A DNA stretch of 50,401 nucleotides from positions 1 through 50,401 of the forward strand of contig JAEUHK010000032.1 in the NCBI GenBank assembly GCA_016795465.1, read 5' to 3'. This document shows positions 18,840-27,349 of this stretch, in pieces (position 1 is the stretch's first letter; the number at the start of each line of letters is the position of its first letter). The notes under the pieces are model-generated. The model was not told the origin of the DNA, did no database searches, and worked only from the letters and a program-made list of their open reading frames with translations. Origin of the DNA: Verrucomicrobiaceae bacterium. Lineage in GTDB: Bacteria; Verrucomicrobiota; Verrucomicrobiia; Verrucomicrobiales; Verrucomicrobiaceae. Position numbers and translations under genes: made by a program.

Positions 18840-20233
18840 CCCTGTTTGCCATGAAGACTCTGATTCGACGTTTGGCTGTTTGCGGGCTCTCGGGCTCATT
18901 TTTGGCCTTTGGGGCCGATCCGGCACCGAAGGCGGATGGCTATCGAGGTATCTGGTTCGAGCTGGGGCAGAAGTCGGCGCATGGAGACAAATACTCCGGC
19001 GGTCTCGGCACCTACACGTCGAGCCACAATCCCATCGCGGTGCATGCGCCGGCGGTGAACAAGACCTTCTTCACCTACGGCGGCACGACGACGAAGGACG
19101 CGCGGCACCTGCTCATCATGGTTTCGTATTTCGATCATGCCACCGGGCTGGTGCCGCGGCCGGTGATCGTGCATGACAAGCAGGGCGTGGATGATCCGCA
19201 TGACAACGGCAGCCTCCAAATCGGCCCGGACGGGCATGTGTGGGTCTTCGTCAGCGGTCGTGCGAAGAAACGGCCGGGCTTCAAGTATCGCAGCACGAAG
19301 CCTCACAGCATCGAGGCCTTTGAACGTGTGAGTGAGGAGGAGATGACGTATCCGCAGCCCTGGTTCGTGGAAGGGCAGGGCTGGCTGCAGATCTTCACGA
19401 AATACACGAAAGGCCGCGAGTTGTATTGGGAGACGAGCGCCGATGGCATGACGTGGAGCGCGGATCAAAAGCTCGCGGGCATCGGCGGGCACTACCAGGT
19501 GAGCGGGCAGCACGGCAATCTCATCGCCACCTTCTTCAACCGGCATCCGGGTGGCGATGTGGACAAGCGCACCGACCTCTACTACGCGCAGACGGACGAC
19601 TTCGGCCACACCTGGACGACGATCAGCGGCGCGGCGCTCGATCTGCCGCTCAGCACGCCGGACAATCCCGCGCGTGTGATTGATTACGCCGCGCAGAAGC
19701 TGAACATGTATGCCTGCGACCTCAACTTTGACCGCGCAGGTCGTCCGCTGCTGCTGTATGTGACGAGCCACGGCCACCAGCCTGGTCCGGAGAATGATCC
19801 GCGCGAGCTGCGCCTCACGCGCTGGGACGGGAAGGCCTGGCAGACGCGCACGATCTCGCGCACGGACCACAACTACGACATGGGCAGCCTGTGGATCGAC
19901 GGCGATGTGTGGAAAGTCATCGCGCCGACACAACCCGGCCCGCAACCCTGGGGCGGCGGTGGCGAGATGTGCCTGTGGAGCAGCCGTGATGAAGGCGCGA
20001 GCTGGTCGCTCACACGCGAGATCACGCAGCGCAGCCCGCGCAATCACAACTACGCCCGCCGGCCGCGTGCCGCGCACGATCCGTTCTTTGCCTTCTGGGC
20101 GGATGGCAATCCTGACAACTTCTCCGAGTCCCATCTCTACTTCTGCGACTCCACCGGCGAGCACGTCTGGCGGCTTCCGTATGACATGGAGGGAGAGACG
20201 GCGCGACCGGTGGAGGTTGTAGGCGGGAGGTGA
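18836..20233 (+). CDS. BNR-repeat (BNR_4-like) exported propeller, possible polysaccharide lyase
   Basis: 465 residues from the ATG overlapping the previous stop; the ATG at 18851 (MKTLIRRLAVCGLSGS) gives an equally good signal peptide. After the signal comes 'DGYRGIWFELGQKSAHGDKY' and 'SGGLGTYTSSHNPIAVHAP', then 'HDNGSLQIGPDGHVWVFVSG'. These are typical of the BNR_4 seven-bladed propeller family, which includes ulvan-type lyases. Asp-box-like 'SRDEGASWSLTREIT' and 'TDDFGHTWTTISG' are visible. Conserved His and Tyr occur but lyase activity cannot be proven by eye. It is the last gene of the run and would act on an external glycan. Confidence 0.82.
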   Translation: MTLFAMKTLIRRLAVCGLSGSFLAFGADPAPKADGYRGIWFELGQKSAHGDKYSGGLGTYTSSHNPIAVHAPAVNKTFFTYGGTTTKDARHLLIMVSYFDHATGLVPRPVIVHDKQGVDDPHDNGSLQIGPDGHVWVFVSGRAKKRPGFKYRSTKPHSIEAFERVSEEEMTYPQPWFVEGQGWLQIFTKYTKGRELYWETSADGMTWSADQKLAGIGGHYQVSGQHGNLIATFFNRHPGGDVDKRTDLYYAQTDDFGHTWTTISGAALDLPLSTPDNPARVIDYAAQKLNMYACDLNFDRAGRPLLLYVTSHGHQPGPENDPRELRLTRWDGKAWQTRTISRTDHNYDMGSLWIDGDVWKVIAPTQPGPQPWGGGGEMCLWSSRDEGASWSLTREITQRSPRNHNYARRPRAAHDPFFAFWADGNPDNFSESHLYFCDSTGEHVWRLPYDMEGETARPVEVVGGR

Positions 20234-20245
20234 AGTGGTAGCGGC

Positions 20246-20282
20246 AAAAAAGCGGCCCGTGAGGCTTTCGCACCCACGGGCC
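20246..20282 (-). terminator. Rho-independent terminator of the hcp gene
   Basis: Arms GGCCCGTG (20254-20261) and CACGGGCC (20275-20282) form an 8-bp GC-rich stem with a 13-base loop. Read on the minus strand, the stem is followed by GC and then six Ts (A-run 20246-20251). It sits just after the minus-strand hcp stop and in the convergent gap with the propeller gene; the stem may also slow plus-strand transcription. Confidence 0.8.
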
Positions 20283-20304
20283 ATCTGATGATCCGTTCAG
20301 TGCC

Positions 20305-21960
20305 TCACGCGGCGTTCTTGTTCAGCATCGCGTGGAGATCGTCCTCGACCTTGCCGATGGGCTTGATGCCAAACTTCTCGACGAGCACGCCGAGGACGGT
20401 TGGTGTGATGAAGGCGGGCAGATCCGGGCCGATGCGGATGTCCTTCACGCCGAGGTGCAGCAGGGCGAGCAGGATGCACACGGCCTTTTGCTCGAACCAC
20501 GAGAGCACAAGCGAGAGCGGCAGGCCGTTCACATCCGTGCCGAAGGCGTTCGCGAGCGCCATGGCGACCTTCACGGCGGAGAAAGCGTCGTTGCACTGGC
20601 CCATGTCGATGCGGCGCGGCAGTCCGCCGATCTCTCCCATGTCCTCATTCAAGATGCGGAACTTCCCGCAGCCGAGCGTGAGGCAGATGGTGTCCTGCGG
20701 CAGCGCCTTGGCGAGGTCGGTGTAGTAGTTGCGGCCGTACTCCGCTCCATCGCAGCCGCCGATGAGGAAGAAGTGGCGGATGGCACCCGCTTTGACCGCG
20801 TCGATGATCGTGCCCGCCACGCCGAGCACGGCGTTGTGGCCGAAGCCGACGGTGACGAACTTGTCTGCGCTGGTGTCGGTGAAGCCTTCGGTTTCCACGG
20901 CGGCTTCAATGACAGGCGTGAAGTCCTTGTTCGAGGTGTGCACCACGCCATGCCAGGCGACGAGGCCGCTGGTGAAGATGCGCGCCTTGTAGTCATCGCG
21001 CGGTTCCTGGATGCAGTTCGTCGTCATGAGGATGGCACCGGGGAACTGGCTGAACTCCGTGCGCTGGCGCATCCACGCTCCACCGAAGTGGCCGACGAGG
21101 TGTTTGTATTTCTTCAGCTCGGGATAGCCGTGTGCAGGCAGCATCTCGCCGTGGGTGTAGATGTTGATGTTCATGCCCTCGGTCTGCTTCAGCAGCTCTT
21201 CGAGGTCTTTGAGATCATGACCGGAGACGAGGATGCATTTGCCGGGAATGTGGCCCCAGCGCACCTGGGTGGGCACAGGATGGCCGTAGGTGCCGGTGTT
21301 GGCGCGGTCGAGCAGTTCCAGTACCTTCAGCGTCACCGCGCCGCACTTCATGTTGAGTCCGAAAAGCTCGTCCACGGTCGGATTCGGATTCGTCACGGCA
21401 TTCAGCGCCTCGTGGAGGAAGGCATACACCTCTGGATCCCTTTGGCCGAGTGTCTGCGCGTGCTTTGCATACGCGGCGACGCCTTTGATGCCGTAGATGA
21501 GCAGCTCCTGCAGGCCGGTGAGGTCCGCGCCGAGCGTGTCGAGACGCTTGCGGATGCCCACGAGCTCACCTTGCTCGATCAGGCCGTCGAGCGAGGCCGC
21601 GGGCTTCCAGGTGGCGGAGCCGTTGAGCTTCTCCGGCGACTGCCCGGCATCACCGCAGGCCTTTTCATACATCTCACGCGCACGATCGCGGACGTGGCCG
21701 GCGCGGAGCAGGATGGTCTCCATGCGCCACGGGTCAAAGTTTACGTTCGTGACCGTGGTGAAGAGCGCTTCGCTGGTGAAGACATCGACATCGTGGTCAC
21801 GCACGCCGAGCTGGCCGGCGCGATGGGCGAATTTGGCGATGCCTTTGCTCACATCGACCAGCAGGTCCTGGAGGGCGGCGGTTTCGGGATTCTTCCCGCA
21901 GATGCCGGTGATGGTGCATCCTTTGCCGGAGGCGGTTTGTTCACATTGGTAGCAGAACAT
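20305..21960 (-). CDS. hcp: Hybrid cluster protein, class I (hydroxylamine reductase / NO reductase)
   Basis: 551 residues. The N-terminal cysteines C3, C6, C15 and C21 (Cx2Cx8Cx5C in 'MFCYQCEQTASGKGCTITGI') are the cubane [4Fe-4S] motif of class I Hcp, and the length fits this class (about 550). C-terminal cluster motifs include 'CILVSGHDL', 'CIQEPRDDYKARIFTSG', 'LTLGCGKFRILNEDMGEIGG' and 'IDMGQCNDAFSAVKVA', ligands of the hybrid Fe-S-O cluster. Family members reduce hydroxylamine in vitro and act in NO detoxification and nitrosative stress. No Hcr reductase gene is adjacent. It ends at a strong terminator. Cytoplasmic. A TGAT-N8-ATCA palindrome lies 45 bases upstream of the ATG. Confidence 0.97.
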   Translation of the reverse strand: MFCYQCEQTASGKGCTITGICGKNPETAALQDLLVDVSKGIAKFAHRAGQLGVRDHDVDVFTSEALFTTVTNVNFDPWRMETILLRAGHVRDRAREMYEKACGDAGQSPEKLNGSATWKPAASLDGLIEQGELVGIRKRLDTLGADLTGLQELLIYGIKGVAAYAKHAQTLGQRDPEVYAFLHEALNAVTNPNPTVDELFGLNMKCGAVTLKVLELLDRANTGTYGHPVPTQVRWGHIPGKCILVSGHDLKDLEELLKQTEGMNINIYTHGEMLPAHGYPELKKYKHLVGHFGGAWMRQRTEFSQFPGAILMTTNCIQEPRDDYKARIFTSGLVAWHGVVHTSNKDFTPVIEAAVETEGFTDTSADKFVTVGFGHNAVLGVAGTIIDAVKAGAIRHFFLIGGCDGAEYGRNYYTDLAKALPQDTICLTLGCGKFRILNEDMGEIGGLPRRIDMGQCNDAFSAVKVAMALANAFGTDVNGLPLSLVLSWFEQKAVCILLALLHLGVKDIRIGPDLPAFITPTVLGVLVEKFGIKPIGKVEDDLHAMLNKNAA

Positions 21961-22004
21961 GGTGGTGGTTGGGTTGGTTGGTTGGTGCCAACTCGATGTC
22001 CGCG

Positions 22005-22020
22005 TGATAAACTTGCATCA
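22005..22020 (-). promoter_or_regulatory. Candidate operator upstream of hcp
   Basis: TGATAAACTTGCATCA is an imperfect palindrome (TGAT-N8-ATCA) located 45 to 60 bases before the hcp ATG. hcp genes elsewhere are controlled by FNR/HcpR/NsrR-type regulators, but the spacing here does not match the standard FNR box (TTGAT-N4-ATCAA). Only the half-sites are seen; the regulator is unknown. The rest of the 195-base gap (21961-22155) holds no gene I can support. Confidence 0.25.
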
Positions 22021-22155
22021 GCGATGCCACTTTGTCGGCGCGGAGAAAACTCTCCGAGCGTGCGTGCCGCTTGCGCGATGATTGCGAAGCACTGCGCGGT
22101 CTTTGGCCGCGCCTCCTTGCTGCGATCTGGTCTCATTGCAGACGGCGTATAACCG

Positions 22156-23547
22156 TCACGCAGGATCAAACATCTTCCCGGGGTTCAGCAGGCCTTGTGG
22201 ATCGAGAGCCTTCTTCACGGTGCGCATGAGTTCAAAGCTGCCTTCACCGAGCTGGCGGCGCAAAAAGCCCTTCTTCGCCAAACCCACGCCGTGCTCGCCG
22301 GTCACGGTGCCGCCGAGTTTGAGCGTCTCACCCACGATTTCCTCCAGCGCAGCCTCCACGCGATGCATTTCCTCGTGGTCGCGTTCGTTCGTCAAAAACG
22401 TCGGATGCAGATTGCCATCGCCGAGATGGCCGAAGGTGCCGATTTGCAGGCGATGACGCTGCGCGACCTCGTTGATGAAGCTCACCATGCGTGCCAGCTC
22501 GCTTCGCGGCACCGTCACGTCTTCGAGGATCGTCGTCGGACGCACGCGGGCGAGAGCGGAGAAGGCATTTCGACGGGCGGCGGCCAGTTTGGCACCTTCC
22601 TGCTCGTTTTCGGCGGCACGCACTTCGCTGGCACCATTCGCACGAGCGAGTGCCATCATTTGCGCGGCTTCTTCTTCGACGACGACGGGATGCCCGTCGG
22701 TCTCCATGAGCACCACGGCCTCGACATCGGTTGGCAGGCCGATCTTCGCGTAATCTTCCACGCAGCGCACCGTCATCTGGTCGAGGAACTCCAGCGTGCA
22801 GGGGATGATCTTCGCCGCGATGATGGCGGAGATGGTTTCGGCGGCCTTTTCCATCGAATCGTAGAGCGCCAGCATGGTTTTGCGGGCCTTCGGACGCGGT
22901 AGCACTTTGAGCAAAACCTCGGTAATGATGCCCAGCGTGCCTTCGCTGCCGACAAAGAGGTCCTTCATCGAATAACCGGCCACGTCTTTGACGCACTTGT
23001 TGCCGAGGAAGGTCACGGTGCCATCAGGCAGCACGACCTCGATTCCCATGACGTAGTCGCGTGTGACGCCGTATTTGAGGCCGCGAAGGCCGCCGGAGTT
23101 CTCGGCGACGTTTCCACCGATGGTCGAGATCTTCATCGATCCGGGATCAGGCGGATAAAAGAGGCCCACCTTCGCGCAGGCATCGTCGATCTCCTTCGTG
23201 ATCACACCGCTCTGCGCACGCAGCGTGAGGTTTTTCTCATCCAGTTCGATCAGCTTGTCCATCTTCACGAGGCAAAGGACGAGGCAGCCTGCCAGCGGCA
23301 CGCTGCCGCCGCTGAGACCCGTGCCGCTGCCGCGCGTGACCACCGGCACGCTCTTCTCGCGGGCCAGCTTTACACACGCCGCCACTTCCGCCGTCGTCAG
23401 TGGGAAAATAACCGCGCCCGGCCGCTGCTTCAGCGCTGCGGTGCCATCAAACGAATATGGCACGAGATCCTCGTCCCGCGTGAGCACTCGCTCCGCGTCC
23501 ACGATTTGCTTCAACGACTCGACAAAGGCTGCATCGACCTGGTTCAT
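22156..23547 (-). CDS. glcD: FAD-linked oxidase, glycolate/D-lactate oxidase GlcD-like
   Basis: 463 residues from the ATG at 23547 (MNQVDAAFVESLKQIVDAER). The open frame continues upstream but family proteins start here. The FAD-binding (PCMH) domain has 'PVVTRGSGTGLSGGSVP' and 'GGNVAENSGGLRGLKYGVTR'. The C-terminal FAD-oxidase domain has 'IGTFGHLGDGNLHPTF' and 'VTGEHGVGLAKKGFL', typical of GlcD. It probably oxidises glycolate or D-lactate to the 2-keto acid. GlcE and GlcF partners are absent, so a stand-alone D-lactate/2-hydroxyacid dehydrogenase is also possible. It is divergent from manA, with a 58-base gap. Confidence 0.88.
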   Translation of the reverse strand: MNQVDAAFVESLKQIVDAERVLTRDEDLVPYSFDGTAALKQRPGAVIFPLTTAEVAACVKLAREKSVPVVTRGSGTGLSGGSVPLAGCLVLCLVKMDKLIELDEKNLTLRAQSGVITKEIDDACAKVGLFYPPDPGSMKISTIGGNVAENSGGLRGLKYGVTRDYVMGIEVVLPDGTVTFLGNKCVKDVAGYSMKDLFVGSEGTLGIITEVLLKVLPRPKARKTMLALYDSMEKAAETISAIIAAKIIPCTLEFLDQMTVRCVEDYAKIGLPTDVEAVVLMETDGHPVVVEEEAAQMMALARANGASEVRAAENEQEGAKLAAARRNAFSALARVRPTTILEDVTVPRSELARMVSFINEVAQRHRLQIGTFGHLGDGNLHPTFLTNERDHEEMHRVEAALEEIVGETLKLGGTVTGEHGVGLAKKGFLRRQLGEGSFELMRTVKKALDPQGLLNPGKMFDPA

Positions 23548-23605
23548 CCGTCCAACATGGCAAGTCCCTCTTGCACCGTCAATGCAGCCCGTGCTTTGGT
23601 TCCGC

Positions 23606-24562
23606 ATGAACCTCTCCCGCCCCATCCGTTTCTCGCCTTACTACCAGTCTCGCGTGTGGGGAGGTCGCCGTCTGGAGACCGTGCTGGGTCGCTCGCTGCC
23701 GGATGCCACCACGCCGTTTGGCGAGTCCTGGGAAGTGAGCGACCGTGCTGAGGCGATGAGTGCCACGGCGGATGGCGTGACTTTGAATGAGCTTTGGCAA
23801 AACCATCGCGCCGAGGTCTTTGGCGGGCTGAAGAGCGATTCGCCCTGCTTTCCGCTGCTGATGAAGATCCTCGATGCCTGTGATGATCTTTCGATCCAGG
23901 TGCATCCGCCCGCGAGTCGCGCAGTGGAGCTCGGTGGCGATCCGAAGACCGAGATGTGGTTCATCGCGCATGCCGATCCGGGTGCGAAGATCTACGCTGG
24001 ACTCAAAAGCGGCGTCACGCGGGCTCAATTTGATGCCGCGCTGCAAAACGGCACGCTCGCGGAGGTCGTGCATGTGATCGAGCCCGTCACCGGCGACTGC
24101 CTTTTCATCCCCAGCGGCCGCATTCATGCCATCGGAGCCGGTTTGCTGATCTATGAGATCCAGCAAAACAGCGACACGACCTATCGCGTGTTCGATTGGA
24201 ACCGCGTCGGGCTCGATGGAAAGCCCCGTCAGCTCCACATCGCTGAATCGTTGGCCTCGATCGACTTTGAAGACTTCGAGCCGCGCATGCAATCACGTGC
24301 CGCCGAAGGTCCGTTGGTGAGCTGCGAGTTCTTTGATGTGATGCTGGGCTCGCAAGCCGGTCAACTTGGACGTACGGGTGAAAACCTCACGCTGGCTGTG
24401 ACGCAGGGACAACTCGAACTCGCAGGCGAAACCTTCCGCGCCGGCGATTTTGCCATCATTCCATCATCGATGGAGGATGCGGCGCGTGACATCACCTCGA
24501 GGAGTGCGGACGCGCAGTGGCTTGAAATCCGCATTCCAGCAGCGCGATTGAGTGACGCTTGA
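23606..24562 (+). CDS. manA: Mannose-6-phosphate isomerase, class I (short form)
   Basis: 318 residues from the ATG at 23606 (MNLSRPIRFSPYYQSRVWGG). It matches the short Bacillus-type cupin PMI: 'FPLLMKILDACDDLSIQVHP' with the zinc-binding His, 'PKTEMWFIAHADPGAKIYAG', and 'FIPSGRIHAIGAGLLIYEIQ' with another metal-ligand His and the conserved active-site region. It interconverts mannose-6-phosphate and fructose-6-phosphate in the cytoplasm, feeding either mannose catabolism or GDP-mannose and surface glycan synthesis. It is not obviously in an operon. A small hairpin (GCTCGT-CAT-ACGAGC, 24566-24580) follows its stop but has no T-run. Confidence 0.93.
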   Translation: MNLSRPIRFSPYYQSRVWGGRRLETVLGRSLPDATTPFGESWEVSDRAEAMSATADGVTLNELWQNHRAEVFGGLKSDSPCFPLLMKILDACDDLSIQVHPPASRAVELGGDPKTEMWFIAHADPGAKIYAGLKSGVTRAQFDAALQNGTLAEVVHVIEPVTGDCLFIPSGRIHAIGAGLLIYEIQQNSDTTYRVFDWNRVGLDGKPRQLHIAESLASIDFEDFEPRMQSRAAEGPLVSCEFFDVMLGSQAGQLGRTGENLTLAVTQGQLELAGETFRAGDFAIIPSSMEDAARDITSRSADAQWLEIRIPAARLSDA

Positions 24563-24750
24563 ATGGCTCGTCATACGAGCGTCTGGGGCGTGGAGGTGTT
24601 GACGTCTGGCTTTGGGATTGCTTGACCAACCTTTGTCGTTGTCGGCCCCGAAAACGAAGAAGGCTCACAAAGGGACTGAACAGATTGAAAACCTGTTCCA
24701 CTTTCTTTGGCGGACAAGGTGTCCACACTGCCACCTGGCCTCTGCTCCGC

Positions 24751-25716
24751 TCACCCAAGGCCAACCGCCTCGCGCACGCGGGCGAGTGTCTTGCGGGCGA
24801 CGGCACGGGCTTTTTCGGCACCTTCGGCGAGGACGCGATCGACGTAGGCGGGATCGGCGGTGATGGCGGCGCGTTTTTCGTGGAAGGGGGCGAAGAAGTC
24901 GCTCGTGGCCTGCAGCAGGCGCTTTTTGAAGTCGCCATAGCCGACGCCGCCATTGAGGTGGTCCTGCACCATCCGGTCGTAATCGGCAGGTGAAGCGACG
25001 AGTTTATACAAGGCGAGGATGGAGGAGCCTTCGACGGCCTTCGGAGCCTCCACGGGCGTTGAATCGGTCTTGATGCCCATGATCTTCTTTTTGAGCGCGG
25101 CGGGCTCTTCGAAGAGCTGGATGGTGTTGTGGTAGCTTTTGCTCATCTTCTGCCCGTCGAGGCCGGGGACGACGGCGGTGTCTTCGCGGATGCGGGGCGT
25201 GGGGAGCTTCAGCAGGCCTTCACCAAAGGTCTCATTCATCTTGATGGCGATGTCGCGCGTGACTTCGACATGCTGTTTCTGATCGCGGCCGACAGGGACG
25301 ACATCGGCGTCGTAGATGAGGATGTCCGCGGCCATGAGCACGGGATAGGCAAAGAGGCCGTGGGAGGGCTTGATGCCATTGGCGATCTTGTCCTTGTAGC
25401 TGTGGCAGCGCTCGAGCAGGCCCATGGGCGTGACGGTGGAGAGGACCCAGGAGAGCTCGCAGTGCTCGGGGACATCGCTTTGACGGAAGAAGACGCATTT
25501 CGCCGGATCGAGGCCGCAGGCGAGGAAGTCGATGGCGAGGTCCCGCACATGGGAGCGGAGCAGTTTGCCATCGTGAATGGAGGTGAGGGAGTGGTAGTCC
25601 GCGATGAAGTAATAGGCATCACCCTCCTCCTGGAGGTGGATGGCGGCCTGCATCATGCCGAAGTAGTTGCCGATGTGGAGTCTGCCGCTGGGTTGGAGGC
25701 CGGAGAGGATGCGCAT
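24751..25716 (-). CDS. trpS: Tryptophanyl-tRNA synthetase
   Basis: 321 residues, normal for bacterial TrpRS. The class I signatures are both intact: 'GRLHIGNYFGMM' (HIGN) near the N-terminus and 'GQKMSKSYHN' (KMSKS). 'SWVLSTVTPMGLLERCHSYK' and 'ADILIYDADVVPVGRDQKQH' are the tryptophan- and adenylate-binding segments. It charges tRNA-Trp in the cytoplasm. The 188-base gap to manA (24563-24750) holds two small hairpins, including GAACAG...CTGTTC at 24678-24698, but no gene. Confidence 0.97.
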   Translation of the reverse strand: MRILSGLQPSGRLHIGNYFGMMQAAIHLQEEGDAYYFIADYHSLTSIHDGKLLRSHVRDLAIDFLACGLDPAKCVFFRQSDVPEHCELSWVLSTVTPMGLLERCHSYKDKIANGIKPSHGLFAYPVLMAADILIYDADVVPVGRDQKQHVEVTRDIAIKMNETFGEGLLKLPTPRIREDTAVVPGLDGQKMSKSYHNTIQLFEEPAALKKKIMGIKTDSTPVEAPKAVEGSSILALYKLVASPADYDRMVQDHLNGGVGYGDFKKRLLQATSDFFAPFHEKRAAITADPAYVDRVLAEGAEKARAVARKTLARVREAVGLG

Positions 25717-25795
25717 GGTGGTCGGGAGGAAGGGAAAACGAGGACTGTGAATGCTCCTGAGATAGGTCAGGGGGGCCCGAGGTCAAGGCGGGAGG

Positions 25796-26722
25796 TCAGT
25801 CCTGCCAGTGTTCATGCAGGCGCATCTGCTGGCGGAGATTCCCCATGACGATGATGAGCATGGTGAAGCTGAACACGGCCCCGGCCAGCGAGGTGATGGC
25901 GCTGAGCGTCATCGTGGTGCTGTCGAACACGAGGCTATCGGTGAAGCCGTCCATGGCCCGCTCGTTGAGGTTGAGGATCCAATCGAGCAGCACGCTAATG
26001 ACCAAATTGATCTCAAAGACCCACAGCACCGGCCCAAACGGGATGCCGACCTGCTGACGCTGCCGCTGGCGGCGGGAGAGGTGCCGCAGCTCGCGCAGGC
26101 AGAAGAAGGGCATGACGAGATTCGCCAGCGGTGCCAGCCACCAGAGGCCGGAAGCCGGGCCGTGGGTGAGCATCGCGTCACCATACAGGCGGCGCAGGGC
26201 GGCAAAGGCGCAGCCTTGCCAAGCCATGAGCGCAAGGAAGAGCGGGATGAACATCCAGTCGAGCGAGTGGCCGGCGATCTCGTAGATCAGCGTCGTCAGG
26301 CTCCAAAGCATCCGCGTGAAGGGCATCGTCGTCTCGAGGTCCTGCTGGTGCAGGCCGATGAGCACCACCTCGGCCAGGCGCAGCACGCCTATGTGGAGCA
26401 GAATGAGGCTGAGCAGGATGGCGGTGGCGAGCAGTGTCCGGGGGACCTTCAATGGCTCGCGTGCGGACGCTTTCGGCGGTGCATAGACCTCGGCGAAGGC
26501 GGGCGAGTCGGGCTTGGCTTCGGCAACCGGAACCGGCACGGGCGGAGCTTCCGGCACAGCAGCGTGGAGGTCCGCGGCGGCGAGCGGCAGCCAGACGCTG
26601 GTTCCTCCGCGGCGCACGGGCGTCTCGGGCTTCAGCGTGCCGCGTTCCTTCAAGGCACGGATCTGCGTGGCGCTCATCGGGCCAAATTCGGCCTCGCCGC
26701 GTTTGTAGTGCCATTCGTCCAT
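25796..26722 (-). CDS. GYF-domain / DUF4328-type membrane protein
   Basis: 308 residues. The N-terminal GYF_2 domain is clear: 'WHYKRGEAEFGPMSATQIRA' followed by 'TPVRRGGTSVWLPLAAAD', a putative proline-rich peptide-binding module. A Pro/Ala-rich linker (about residues 55-95) leads to four to five membrane segments resembling DUF4328, with 'LANLVMPFFCLRELRHLSRR' and a final 'MLIIVMGNLRQQMR'. This fusion is common in Verrucomicrobia; its function is unknown. Its start is 79 bases from the trpS start side and it points the same way as trpS. Confidence 0.78.
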   Translation of the reverse strand: MDEWHYKRGEAEFGPMSATQIRALKERGTLKPETPVRRGGTSVWLPLAAADLHAAVPEAPPVPVPVAEAKPDSPAFAEVYAPPKASAREPLKVPRTLLATAILLSLILLHIGVLRLAEVVLIGLHQQDLETTMPFTRMLWSLTTLIYEIAGHSLDWMFIPLFLALMAWQGCAFAALRRLYGDAMLTHGPASGLWWLAPLANLVMPFFCLRELRHLSRRQRQRQQVGIPFGPVLWVFEINLVISVLLDWILNLNERAMDGFTDSLVFDSTTMTLSAITSLAGAVFSFTMLIIVMGNLRQQMRLHEHWQD

Positions 26723-26837
26723 GTGCCCTGATCAGATAGCGGAGCGGCCCGCTGGCGTGAAGGCCTTTTTTGACCTTGTCTGCGCCACCGCATTTTCCCT
26801 TGAACAAACCGCCACGCATGTGGTCTGCTCTGCCACC

Positions 26838-27308
26838 ATGAAAAAGATCGCCCTCACCTTCGCCGCCGCCGTGGCGGTCATGCTGTCCAGTTGTGTGTCC
26901 AACACACCGCAGACCCGCATTGAGCGGAATCCGCAGCTCTTCAACGCTCTGAGCGCCAAAGACCGCCAGCTTGTGAGCCAGGGGCTCATTCGTGAAGGTT
27001 TGACCAAGGACGGTGTCTTCCTCGCGTGGGGAGCGCCTGACACGACCAGCGTGGGGCGCAAAGGCGGTCGTGAGATCGAGGAGTGGACCTACCTCGGCCA
27101 TCGTGCCGTGCGCACGATGAACATGAATGTGGGCATGGGCTGGGGCTTTCCGTATGGTGGCTGCGGCCCGTGGGGATGGGGAGGCTATGGCCCATGGGGC
27201 TGGGGCGGTCCCGGCTGGGGCACGGATGTGATTTATGTGCCCTACACAGCGGGCGTGGTGACCTTCCGCAGCGGGCGTGTGACCGAGTGGCAGGCGGCGA
27301 GACGCTGA
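26838..27308 (+). CDS. Small lipoprotein with Gly/Trp-rich tail
   Basis: 156 residues from the ATG at 26838. The signal peptide MKKIALTFAAAVAVMLSSC ends in a lipobox (LSSC), so the mature protein should be lipid-anchored at Cys19. The middle 'LVSQGLIREGLTKDGVFLAW' followed by 'GAPDTTSVG' resembles the SmpA/BamE-like 'G.t...V...lG.P' pattern. The C-terminal part is unusual: 'WGFPYGGCGPWGWGGYGPW' and more Gly/Trp repeats before 'DVIYVPYTAGVVTFRSGRVT'. Probably an envelope protein; function unknown. Confidence 0.78.
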   Translation: MKKIALTFAAAVAVMLSSCVSNTPQTRIERNPQLFNALSAKDRQLVSQGLIREGLTKDGVFLAWGAPDTTSVGRKGGREIEEWTYLGHRAVRTMNMNVGMGWGFPYGGCGPWGWGGYGPWGWGGPGWGTDVIYVPYTAGVVTFRSGRVTEWQAARR

Positions 27309-27349
27309 GAGATTGCCCGCGGCGAAACGCGGTCTAGTCTCGACGGCTT

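Noticed and set aside
22005..22020. Considered calling TGAT-N8-ATCA an FNR box.
   Set aside because: FNR boxes have four bases between half-sites; here there are eight, so it is listed only as an unnamed candidate operator.
20332..22152. A 606-codon plus-strand open frame opposite hcp.
   Set aside because: The minus-strand frame encodes an unmistakable hybrid cluster protein with all cluster ligands; the plus frame has no recognisable motif.
24678..24698. Imperfect hairpin GAACAG...CTGTTC in the manA-trpS gap, considered as another REP unit.
   Set aside because: Single, with an A-C mismatch, and lacking GTAG and a paired unit; too weak to call.
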